Below, in pieces: positions 1 to 5,727 of a DNA stretch of 10,574 nt. The translations under genes and the position numbers were made by a program. Numbering within the stretch: position 1 is the first letter of the stretch; every line of letters starts with the position of its first letter. The stretch comes from Christensenellaceae bacterium (GTDB lineage Bacteria > Bacillota > Clostridia > Christensenellales > UBA1750). The notes under the pieces were generated by a model. It saw only the letters and a list, made by a program, of their open reading frames with translations, had not been told where the DNA came from and did not search any database. The stretch lies in contig JAITTC010000238.1 of NCBI GenBank assembly GCA_031287285.1, positions 1 through 10,574 of the forward strand, given 5' to 3'.

Positions 1-72
1 CCGGGGCCACCCTCCTGGGGGGCCCCTGGGTTTACGCGGGGGCCCCCCCTTGCTTTGTGGATCCAAAAAACG
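1..72. other. GC-rich left flank with a perfect GC inverted repeat
   Basis: This stretch follows the stop codon (TAG, 75-73) of the last minus-strand gene and shows no gene. Positions 17-26 (GGGGGGCCCC) and 39-48 (GGGGCCCCCC) are perfect reverse complements around a 12-base spacer, so RNA from either strand could form a 10-bp all-GC hairpin. It lies where a terminator for the epimerase operon would be expected. However, on the minus strand the stem is not followed by a T run (the next bases are AGGAGGGTGG), so it is not a classical intrinsic terminator. A short T run (positions 65-70 on the minus strand) precedes the hairpin rather than following it. It could be a processing or Rho-assisted end, or only a compositional accident near the window edge. 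Confidence 0.45.
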
Positions 73-897
73 CTACAGCAGCGCAACCAGGTTCTTGGTG
101 TATTCAAGGCTCCACTTCAAATCCTCATAAGGATCGCGCTCATAGGCCAGGTCGTGGTCGATCACGAACCACTTAGGCTCACAGGCCAGGCAGAGCGGCA
201 TGAGCTTTGGCAGGTTCAGCACGCCATAGCCCGTGGGCCGAAACTCAAACTCGCCCCTCTCCTTCGTCCCGCGCGCGGGCACGAACTCGCGCACGCGGCC
301 GAGCAAGGCATGATTCGAGCTATAATAGTCCTTCAGGTGGATGACCGGGCAGCGCGAGGCGTATTTCCTCAAATAGCGCTCGCAGTCCCCGCCGCCAACC
401 TCCATCCAGCCAAGATCCGGCTCCAGCGCGATGCTCTCTTCCCGCGCTGTCGCCTCCATCAAGAGCTCCAGCGCCTCCACTCCGCCCTTTTTCGCCAAAA
501 GCTCGTCGTCGTGGTTGTGGAACAAGAGCGAAAGGCCATAGCCTTTCGCCTTCTCGGCCAAGATCTGCAGCCTTTGGGCGACCGCGTCCGCGCTTTCGAT
601 GATTTGGTCTGCCGAAATGCCGGCCACGGTTAAATACGCGCAGCCGACTTCCTTATGGAAGGCAAAAACAGCCTCCGCATCCAGCTCCAACTCGGCAAGC
701 GGCACGTGGTTGCCAAGCGCCTTCAGGCCGATTTCATCGAGCCTGGCGCGCAGATCCTGAGCGCCGTGCCCAAAGAAGCCCAAAAACTCGATTCCCTCAA
801 AACCCGCCATCTTCAGCTTTTTCAGCACCCCGAAAAGGTCCTTTTGGCATTCCTCGCGCACGATATACAGCGGCGCGGCATAGCAAATCCTTGGCAT
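73..897 (-). CDS. Sugar phosphate isomerase/epimerase-type TIM-barrel protein (copy 1)
   Basis: The 274-residue protein belongs to the xylose-isomerase-like TIM-barrel superfamily (AP_endonuc_2 fold, COG1082). These enzymes use a divalent metal to isomerise, epimerise or dehydrate sugars or sugar derivatives in the cytoplasm. The family's landmarks are visible: LLFHNHD at residues 124-130, LEPDLGW (candidate metal ligands E159 and D161) at 158-164, VIHLKDYY (H187) at 185-192, and a C-terminal FVIDHD with D249 where relatives have a VEQD-like motif. There is no signal peptide. It starts 11 bases after the stop of its paralogue (909-1742), with AAGGG just upstream of the ATG, and so is the last gene of the regulator-epimerase operon seen here. 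Relatives usually have a GEGxxD-like segment after the HLKD motif. Here that segment is longer, runs from about residue 205 and contains KERGEFEF and GYG. The exact substrate cannot be told from sequence. Confidence 0.85.
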   Translation of the reverse strand: MPRICYAAPLYIVREECQKDLFGVLKKLKMAGFEGIEFLGFFGHGAQDLRARLDEIGLKALGNHVPLAELELDAEAVFAFHKEVGCAYLTVAGISADQIIESADAVAQRLQILAEKAKGYGLSLLFHNHDDELLAKKGGVEALELLMEATAREESIALEPDLGWMEVGGGDCERYLRKYASRCPVIHLKDYYSSNHALLGRVREFVPARGTKERGEFEFRPTGYGVLNLPKLMPLCLACEPKWFVIDHDLAYERDPYEDLKWSLEYTKNLVALL

Positions 898-908
898 TTT
901 TCGTTCCC

Positions 909-1742
909 TTAACCCTTCTGCGGCTGCAGGGCGAACAGCGCGCGCATATAGTCGAGCCCGAGCTTCAAGTCGAAGAAGGGGTCGCGCTCATAGGCCATGT
1001 CGTGATCGGTCACATACCATTCGGGGCTGCTTTCGATGCAGTAGGGCAGCAGCCTTGGCAGGTTGCACACGCCGTAGCCAGCCGGCCTAAACTCGAACTC
1101 GCCCCTTTCCTTCGGCCCGCGCGCGGGCAAAAAGTCATGCACCCTGCCGAGCAGATCGTGGTTTGAAGTGTAGTAATCCTTGATGTGAATGATGGGGCAG
1201 CGGCCCTTGTATTTGCTCAGATAATAGGCTGCGTCGGCCTGCGTGCTCTCCATCCAGCCGATGTCCGGCTCCACCTGCAAAATGCTCGGATCCGCGGCGT
1301 CGAGCAGGGTTTCCATGGCGGTCTTGCCGTCCTTCTTCTCGATCACCTCCCAGTCGTGGTTGTGGTAGAGCAGCCTGATGCCATACTCCTTCGCGATGGC
1401 GGAAAGGCCCGCGATCTCGTCCACCACCTTGCCGGTTTGGTTTAAAAGCTCGTCTGCGCTGTAGCCTGCGACGGTCATCAGCGAGATGCCCACCGTGCGG
1501 TGAAAGTCGAAGGTGCCCCTTGCGTCCTCGCGCAGGCGCGCGACCGAAAGCTGGCTGCCAAGCGCCTGGAGCCCCAGGTCGTCCAGGCACTGGCGGGTTT
1601 CCTTCGCGCCCTTGCCGAAGAAGCCCTGGAACTCGATGCCGTCAAAGCCCACTTCCTTGAGCTTTTGAATCGCCGCGAACAGATCCCTTTGGCACTGCTC
1701 CCGCACGATATAGAGCGGGGAGCCGATTTGCACTTTGCTCAT
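909..1742 (-). CDS. Sugar phosphate isomerase/epimerase-type TIM-barrel protein (copy 2)
   Basis: The 277-residue protein is a clear paralogue of the product of 73-897. The two align from end to end (SPLYIVREQCQRDLF here against APLYIVREECQKDLF there) and appear to be roughly half identical. It carries the same superfamily landmarks: LLYHNHD at 124-130, VEPDIGW (E158, D160) at 157-163, IIHIKDYY (H186) at 184-191, and YVTDHD (D248) near the C terminus. The copies share the long segment PARGxKERGEFEF followed by GYG, which I do not recognise from ordinary family members. Divergence is greatest at residues 60-75 and 165-175 (GNHVPLAEL against GSQLSVARL, and VGGGD against STQAD), which may reflect different substrates. 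The ATG lies 5 bases after the regulator's stop codon, and the regulator's last two codons (GAG GTG) act as its ribosome binding site, so translation is probably coupled. A cytoplasmic enzyme is expected. Confidence 0.86.
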   Translation of the reverse strand: MSKVQIGSPLYIVREQCQRDLFAAIQKLKEVGFDGIEFQGFFGKGAKETRQCLDDLGLQALGSQLSVARLREDARGTFDFHRTVGISLMTVAGYSADELLNQTGKVVDEIAGLSAIAKEYGIRLLYHNHDWEVIEKKDGKTAMETLLDAADPSILQVEPDIGWMESTQADAAYYLSKYKGRCPIIHIKDYYTSNHDLLGRVHDFLPARGPKERGEFEFRPAGYGVCNLPRLLPYCIESSPEWYVTDHDMAYERDPFFDLKLGLDYMRALFALQPQKG

Positions 1743-1747
1743 GATTC

Positions 1748-2446
1748 CTACACCTCAAACTCTATTTTTTTGACCTGGCCGATGAACTTCACATCATCCG
1801 CCTTGAACAGCTCGGTTTTGGGCTCAAAGTCGTACCACTGCGCAAGCACGCGGTTTTGATCCTGCACCGTGATCTTGCGCAGCGCCACCTTCCCTGCCGC
1901 CTCGATCAGGTAGTAGGCGTCTGACTTCAGGTTGGGTGCGGGCGCGATCAGTGCCAAATCGCCCCGTCTGATGCGATAGCCCGCCATGGAATCGTCGGGC
2001 ACCTCCAGGAAGAAGACCTTGTCGGGCGCGGCGCCCGCGATCTTGCCCCCTTCCAGCGGCATGGGCCTGGTCTTCAGCGTGTGCATCGCCGTGTTCTTGA
2101 TCGGCACTGCCTGAATCGCACCGGAAAGCGCGGCCAGCCAGCTCTCGTTCACCGGCGCGCTCGCTTCCTGCTCGGACTGCGCTTCCTTGATCTTAAGCTG
2201 CTGCCTCGGCCGTGCCGGCGCGGCTGCCTGCATGCCGTCTGCCTGGGCCTCGAAGTCCGCCAGAACGCCGCCGCTTCTGCCCATGAGCTTGAGCAGCCGC
2301 GCCGCGTCCTTATCGGCGATGATCTTCTTGCCGGATTCCACCTCCACCAGGTAGCTTTCGCTGATTCCGCCCTTCTTGGCCAGCACCTTCGGGCTCAGCC
2401 CCTGGCGCAGCCGCTCGGCCTTGATCATATCCCCAAGCCTGCTCAA
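1748..2446 (-). CDS. XRE-family regulator with S24 (LexA/CI-like) C-terminal domain
   Basis: The 232-residue protein has an N-terminal helix-turn-helix of the XRE/Cro-CI class (about residues 5-57; helices around SPKVLAKKGGISESYLVEVESG). An Ala/Gln/Glu-rich linker follows (about 65-110), then a C-terminal domain resembling the S24 peptidase family (about 130-230). The S24 serine motif is seen as VPDDSM (S153) followed by RRGD, and a lysine 38 residues later (K191 in LRKI) fits the family Ser-Lys dyad. The Ala-Gly pair (137-138) that might be a self-cleavage site is only about 15 residues before S153, against about 34 in LexA, so self-cleavage is doubtful. The start is TTG, 9 bases after GGAGG; an in-frame ATG at 2428 is the alternative. 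It heads an operon with the two TIM-barrel genes and has its own promoter, so it probably controls these genes, itself, or both. The signal it senses is unknown. Confidence 0.8.
   Translation of the reverse strand: MSRLGDMIKAERLRQGLSPKVLAKKGGISESYLVEVESGKKIIADKDAARLLKLMGRSGGVLADFEAQADGMQAAAPARPRQQLKIKEAQSEQEASAPVNESWLAALSGAIQAVPIKNTAMHTLKTRPMPLEGGKIAGAAPDKVFFLEVPDDSMAGYRIRRGDLALIAPAPNLKSDAYYLIEAAGKVALRKITVQDQNRVLAQWYDFEPKTELFKADDVKFIGQVKKIEFEV
1751..1756 (-). promoter_or_regulatory. Ribosome binding site of the 909-1742 gene inside the regulator's last codons
   Basis: On the minus strand the regulator ends GAG GTG TAG. The GAGGTG hexamer lies 8 bases before the ATG at 1742 and is the only good Shine-Dalgarno sequence for that gene. 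The regulator's final Glu-Val codons therefore double as the ribosome binding site of the next gene, which suggests that the same ribosomes continue from one gene to the other. Confidence 0.65.
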
Positions 2447-2497
2447 GTCTCGCTTCCTCCCATGACTTCAATTTCGCCGTTATGCCCTTTTTGCTCT

Positions 2498-2526
2498 AGT
2501 ATACAGCAGCGCGCGCGCACTGTCAG
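2498..2526 (-). promoter_or_regulatory. Sigma-A-type promoter of the regulator-epimerase operon
   Basis: Reading the minus strand, CTGACA (2526-2521, five of six bases of TTGACA) is followed after exactly 17 bases by TATACT (2503-2498, five of six of TATAAT). The expected start of transcription is near 2491, giving a leader of about 45 bases before the TTG start at 2446. The -35 hexamer contains the TGA stop codon (2525-2523) of the upstream GH32-like gene. The spacer is an alternating GC run (GTGCGCGCGCGC). Read-through from the upstream operon would pass over this promoter, so the regulator may be transcribed from two sources. Confidence 0.72.
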
Positions 2527-3896
2527 GCTTTTAGGGTAAAAAGCTCCGCCGATTTAACGCGAATTTTTCCGTTCGCGGCGGCGGCGAAAACGGCGCAGCC
2601 CTTCGGCTCGTAGATCCGCCCCGAAAGCGCCGCACCCTCCGCATAGAGGCAAAAATAGCTTTCGTCGCGCAGAAGTGCCAGCTTCAGGCTTGCTTTGCCC
2701 TCCAGGGGAAGAAGCCGTTCAAGCCGCTCCATGCCGCGAAAGTGATCGGGCGGCCAAATGCCGTGGTTGGGGCTTGCGCTGAACTCGACCCGGTTTTGCT
2801 TCACGAGGAAACGGAACTCATAGGCCTGCCGGCTTTCTTCATCGCCTGCCACGCTCAGCGAAAAGGCCCGCGTGCCGGGCTCGATTTCGATTTCGAGCTC
2901 CAGCAGATGCGTTCCTTCGCGGGCCTCGCCCAAAAACGCCTCTTCCCTTGTGTAGGGCGCTGAAATTTCCGGGGTTTTAAGGCATTTCCCCTCTTGAAAA
3001 GCATCCCTGGCGCTTTGCGGCATCCGCACGCCCAGGCTGCCGTCCTCCCTTTGAAAGAGCAGATGCGGCAAAATCCCCGAGGAGGCGTTCCAGGCGCCCC
3101 TGTCGTCTTCGCTCGACTTGCCGGCCACCCAGCCAAAGAGCACGCGCCCCTCGGGCCCTTCCGCCGATTTCGCCGCGAAATAGGCCGCCGCGTCGAGCGC
3201 GTCGTCGTCCGGGCAAAGCCAGGGGCCGGTCATGCTCCTGGCCATGCGGTAAACGACCTGGGTCCTGTCACTGTATTCAGAAAAGAGCAGGATCCACCAC
3301 TGGCCCAGCTTAAACAAATCCGGCATCTCCAAGGTGGTGTAGGCCCCGGAGGCGAATAAATCGCCCTGAAAGGCCCAGGTCTGCAGGTCTTTTGACGTAA
3401 ACCAGACCACGCAGCCGTTCAGCAGCCTTTTCCCCTCCGCCTTCCGCGTGCCGACGGCCATCACATAGGCGCGGAGCTCCTCGCTCCAGAACACGCAGGG
3501 GTCGCGGAACTCGGCCGGCCCATAGCCCTCTGGAATGCCCAGAATAAAGTCGGTCTTTTGCAGGGCGTCCAGCGCCTTGCCGCTGGCCAGCTGCAAAAAC
3601 TCGCCGCCGTCGTCTGCCCCATAGAGCAGGTGGTAAAGCCCGTCCTGCCCCTTAAACAGGCTCCCGGAGCGAAAAACCCGATCCTTCTCGCCCTCCTTGC
3701 CAAAGGGCAGCTGCACGCCGTGGTCCTCGTAGGCAACGAGATCCCGGGTTTCGCTTAAAGTCCAGCCCTGCAGGCGCCCGCGCTGCGCCTGGTCGGTCTT
3801 GTAATGGTATAAAAAGTAGCTTCCGCCCTCATAAAAGGGCATCGCATCGCCGATATCATAGCCCTCTGGCTGAAAGACGATCTTGGGCCCCGCCAT
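2523..3896 (-). CDS. GH32-like glycoside hydrolase (beta-fructosidase superfamily)
   Basis: The 457-residue protein fits family GH32, a five-bladed beta-propeller followed by a beta-sandwich. Members of this family hydrolyse fructosides such as sucrose, sucrose-6-phosphate and fructans. The three catalytic blocks can be placed. GDAMPFY (D17) takes the place of the usual NDPNG nucleophile block. FRDP (D132) is the transition-state block. LEMPDLF (E190) takes the place of the ECPD acid/base block. FRSGSLF (75-81) and GWVAG (255-259) are further matches, and the sandwich domain runs from about 315 to the end. The ATG at 3896 is chosen because GGAGG (3909-3905) lies 8 bases upstream; a longer in-frame start at 3968 would overlap the preceding gene and lacks support. 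There is no signal peptide. It lies 25 bases after the aminopeptidase gene, probably in one transcript. The altered nucleophile block means fructosidase activity should not be assumed. Confidence 0.8.
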   Translation of the reverse strand: MAGPKIVFQPEGYDIGDAMPFYEGGSYFLYHYKTDQAQRGRLQGWTLSETRDLVAYEDHGVQLPFGKEGEKDRVFRSGSLFKGQDGLYHLLYGADDGGEFLQLASGKALDALQKTDFILGIPEGYGPAEFRDPCVFWSEELRAYVMAVGTRKAEGKRLLNGCVVWFTSKDLQTWAFQGDLFASGAYTTLEMPDLFKLGQWWILLFSEYSDRTQVVYRMARSMTGPWLCPDDDALDAAAYFAAKSAEGPEGRVLFGWVAGKSSEDDRGAWNASSGILPHLLFQREDGSLGVRMPQSARDAFQEGKCLKTPEISAPYTREEAFLGEAREGTHLLELEIEIEPGTRAFSLSVAGDEESRQAYEFRFLVKQNRVEFSASPNHGIWPPDHFRGMERLERLLPLEGKASLKLALLRDESYFCLYAEGAALSGRIYEPKGCAVFAAAANGKIRVKSAELFTLKA

Positions 3897-3904
3897 GGGC
3901 AGCA

Positions 3905-3909
3905 CCTCC
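3905..3909 (-). promoter_or_regulatory. Ribosome binding site deciding the start of the GH32-like gene
   Basis: On the minus strand GGAGG is followed by TGCTGCCC and ATG, an 8-base spacing. This fixes the start at 3896 and removes 24 residues from the longest open frame. Confidence 0.75.
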
Positions 3910-3921
3910 GCCTGCTTTTGC

Positions 3922-5145
3922 CTAAAACACGAAATTGCCGCCTTCAAACACGGCGATCTTGCTTCCATCCTTCCGCACGCCGGTGATGGAAAGATCCTTC
4001 GAGCCGATCATGAAGTCGTTGTGCGTCTGCGATTGGTTGATGCCGCGCGCCTGCAGTTCCTCGTCGCTCAGGCCCTCGGCGCCCTTCACCCCGGAGGCAT
4101 AGGCCGAGCCCAGCGCCAGGTGGCAGGAGGCGTTTTCGTCGAACAGGGTGTTGTAGAACAGCACGCCGGAGCGCGAGATCGGCGAGTCGTAGGGCACCAG
4201 CGCGGCCTCGCCCAGGCGATCGGCGTTTGGGAAGGAGGAAATCAGGCTTTCGAGCAGGGCCTTGTTCGCCTTGGCCTCGACCTTTTTCACCCTGCCCCCC
4301 TCGAACCAAATCGCGAAGTCCTCGATCAGGTTGCCCTGATAGACTAGCGGCTTCGTGCCGTAGACCACGCCTTCCGCTTCGCCGCAATGCGGCGCGGTGA
4401 AGATCTCTTCCGTTGGGATGTTGGGCAAAAAGCGGATTCCGTCCTTCGAAACGTCGCCGCCGCCGGCCCAAATATGCCCCTTCGTCAGGCCGATCTCAAG
4501 CTCGGTTCCAAGCTCGTTTTGATAGATCAGCGCCTTGAAATCATAATCGTTGAGGATCTTTGCGCGCCTCTCGAGCCCCGCCGAGTGCCTTTGCCAATTT
4601 TCAACCGGGTCGCTCTCTTCATCGATGCGGCAGGCAGCGTAAATGGCCTCCCAAAGCCTGTCTTCCGCGTCTTTCGCCCCCGGAAAGACCTTTTCGGCCC
4701 AGGCTTTCGAGGGGGCCGAGAAGATGCTCCACAGGATTTCGCCCGTGAGCAGGCGCTTTTGGAAGGGTTCCAGCGCCGCGCTGCGCGCCCTTGCGTAGGC
4801 CATCAGCTTTGCCGGGTCGATGCCCTTATTCGCCTCGGGATCACCAGAAATCAAAGAGAGCAGCGCCGCGTTTTCCTTCGACATTTCCTCGTAGCGGAGC
4901 TTTTCCCAGGGCTCGAAGCGCTCAAACACGCTAAGCTGCGAATTCAAATAGCGCGTGCGCGCGAGCTTTTCGTCGTTCCACATCACCACTACGTTGCCGG
5001 CGCCCGCGCGGTAGGCTTCCTCCGCCACCAGGCGCACCATGGGCGCCAAATCCACGGGCGCATTCAGGAGCAGGGTCTGCCCCTTTTGCACGTTTACGCC
5101 GCTTCTGACGGCCAGCGCGCAGTATTTTTCAAGCCTCTTATCCAT
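3922..5145 (-). CDS. M29-family metallo-aminopeptidase
   Basis: The 407-residue protein matches the M29 (AmpS/PepS, thermophilic aminopeptidase) family in length and along its whole sequence. These cytoplasmic dimeric enzymes use two metal ions to remove N-terminal residues from peptides. The known metal and catalytic positions can be matched: TEE (E246/E247) in the NIPTEEIFTAP block, E313 in LGEAALVP, H342 in SCHLALG, and H375 with D377 in QTHNDFMIG. The N-terminal domain begins LEKYCALAVRSGVNVQKGQ, as is usual for the family. The ATG at 5145 is chosen because GGAGGG lies just before it (5-base spacing from GGAGG); the ATG at 5157 would place that Shine-Dalgarno inside the gene. It is the first gene after the repeat region and is followed closely by the GH32-like gene. 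A peptidase among carbohydrate genes may simply be a chance neighbour. Confidence 0.92.
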   Translation of the reverse strand: MDKRLEKYCALAVRSGVNVQKGQTLLLNAPVDLAPMVRLVAEEAYRAGAGNVVVMWNDEKLARTRYLNSQLSVFERFEPWEKLRYEEMSKENAALLSLISGDPEANKGIDPAKLMAYARARSAALEPFQKRLLTGEILWSIFSAPSKAWAEKVFPGAKDAEDRLWEAIYAACRIDEESDPVENWQRHSAGLERRAKILNDYDFKALIYQNELGTELEIGLTKGHIWAGGGDVSKDGIRFLPNIPTEEIFTAPHCGEAEGVVYGTKPLVYQGNLIEDFAIWFEGGRVKKVEAKANKALLESLISSFPNADRLGEAALVPYDSPISRSGVLFYNTLFDENASCHLALGSAYASGVKGAEGLSDEELQARGINQSQTHNDFMIGSKDLSITGVRKDGSKIAVFEGGNFVF

Positions 5146-5226
5146 CTTGCCCTCCATATTTTAGGGGATTTTCGTCTTTGCGGCACTTCGCGGGGACGGT
5201 GCGACGATCCGGCGCCCCTATTTTAG

Positions 5227-5285
5227 GAAAAGCCCTTGCGCTTGCTTGCTGGATTGCTTCGTCGCTTACGCTCCTCGCAATGACG
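5227..5285. repeat. Partial palindromic repeat, right half only (copy A)
   Basis: This copy aligns with the right-hand 55-60 bases of the complete copies, from GAAAAGCCCTTGCGC through GCTGGATTGCTTC to the terminus CTCGCAATGACG. The left half is missing, so it is a truncated relic or was replaced by unrelated sequence. Its outer end is GCAATGACGAGG. It is the copy nearest the aminopeptidase gene. Confidence 0.85.
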
Positions 5286-5348
5286 AGGCCGAGCCGCTTT
5301 CGCTTCTCAAGGGATGGTGCACGCCGCCCCAGCGCACGTCGCGCCCTT

Positions 5349-5363
5349 CTTCGTCATTGCGAT
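5349..5363. repeat. Repeat fragment, left terminus only
   Basis: CTTCGTCATTGCGA at 5349-5362 is identical to the outermost 14 bases of the left end of copy C, but the similarity stops there. It looks like a truncated left end left by loss or insertion of other copies. Confidence 0.6.
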
Positions 5364-5381
5364 TGCCGCGCCGCTCCTTTC

Positions 5382-5485
5382 CGTCATTGCGAGTGGCAAC
5401 AAAGCAATCCAGCGTCTTCCTTTTTTGAAGAAGCCCCTGCGCATGCTTGCTGGATTGCTTCGTCGCTTCGCTCCTCGCAATGACG
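5382..5485. repeat. Complete palindromic repeat, MITE-like (copy B)
   Basis: This 104-base unit begins CGTCATTGCGAG and ends CTCGCAATGACG, and inside those ends are AAGCAATCCAGC and GCTGGATTGCTT. The arms therefore pair in two blocks separated by an asymmetric stretch (TGGCAAC on the left, the complement of GAGCGAAGCGAC on the right). The centre carries CTTCCTTTTTTGAAG, itself a small hairpin. The whole can fold into one long stem-loop. It matches copy C along its full length apart from scattered changes and two compensating one-base indels. It codes for nothing, which fits a non-autonomous mobile or REP-like repeat. Confidence 0.9.
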
Positions 5486-5509
5486 AGGAGGAGCAACCGC
5501 AAGCACCCT

Positions 5510-5521
5510 TTGCAATGACGA
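5510..5521. repeat. Repeat fragment, right terminus only
   Basis: TGCAATGACGA matches the right end of the complete copies (CGCAATGACGA), with unrelated sequence before it. It lies between copies B and C and is probably a decayed right end. It is short, so chance is possible. Confidence 0.4.
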
Positions 5522-5556
5522 TGCTGAATCGATAACATGGCGCCGCGTCGTGCTTC

Positions 5557-5666
5557 CTTCGTCATTGCGAGTGGCAACGAAGCAATCCAGCGTCCACCTT
5601 TTTGAAGAAACCTTTCTGCTTTCTTGCTGGATTGCTTCGTCGCTTACGCTCCTCGCAATGACGAAG
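5557..5666. repeat. Complete palindromic repeat, MITE-like (copy C)
   Basis: This is the best-preserved copy. CTTCGTCATTGCGAG (5557-5571) and CTCGCAATGACGAAG (5652-5666) are perfect 15-base terminal inverted repeats. Inner arms GAAGCAATCCAGC and GCTGGATTGCTTC are also perfect complements. The loop contains CACCTTTTTGAAGAAACC. The 104-base core aligns with copy B. No clear target-site duplication flanks the unit. It lies about 60 bases past the stop of the GH31 operon, so minus-strand read-through RNA would fold into a long hairpin here. Confidence 0.9.
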
Positions 5667-5680
5667 TAAAATTGTGCGAT

Positions 5681-5696
5681 CCTCGCGATGACGAGG
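5681..5696. repeat. Degenerate right end of the repeat, small hairpin
   Basis: CCTCGCGATGACGAGG differs by one base from the right end of the complete copies (CCTCGCAATGACGAGG in copy A). It can form a 5-bp CCTCG/CGAGG hairpin 30-50 bases after the stop of the GH31 gene. No T run follows on the minus strand, so a role as terminator is weakly supported. Confidence 0.45.
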
Positions 5697-5727
5697 GCCG
5701 TCCGCCCTATCGCCGCGCCCTTTTTAT

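Larger units (their letters stand above)
5146..5727. other. Gene-free region carrying a cluster of palindromic repeats
   Basis: This stretch separates the GH31 operon from the aminopeptidase gene. It shows no credible gene. Its small open frames, including one of 103 codons on the minus strand at 5266-5577, are translations of repeat DNA and contain the VIARSEATKQSS peptide that I know as a signature of this repeat type in spurious predictions. It holds two complete repeats and at least four partial ones, listed separately. No convincing promoter for the aminopeptidase gene was found: TAAAAT on the minus strand at 5225-5220 could be a -10 box, but no -35 box is present at the right distance. 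TATTTTAGG occurs twice as a direct repeat (5157-5165 and 5219-5227). No classical terminator with a T run was seen after the GH31 operon. Confidence 0.8.

Noticed and set aside
1748..2446. Calling the S24 regulator LexA
   Set aside because: The DNA-binding domain is of XRE type and not the LexA winged helix, and the distance from the Ala-Gly pair to the serine is far too short for the LexA cleavage arrangement.
3897..3968. Longer start for the GH32-like protein
   Set aside because: The extra 24 residues overlap the aminopeptidase gene and show no family similarity. A clear GGAGG site 8 bases before the ATG at 3896 supports the shorter form.
5157..5227. TATTTTAGG direct repeats as a target-site duplication or operator
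   Set aside because: Only nine bases match, they do not flank a complete repeat unit, and AT-rich 9-mers of this kind can recur by chance.
5266..5577. 103-codon minus-strand open frame in the repeat region
   Set aside because: It is a translation of the palindromic repeats, including the VIARSEATKQSS peptide often seen in spurious predictions. It has no ribosome binding site or independent motif.
5227..5696. Possible CRISPR array
   Set aside because: The repeats are long, palindromic, irregularly spaced and partly truncated, without uniform spacers or nearby cas genes.
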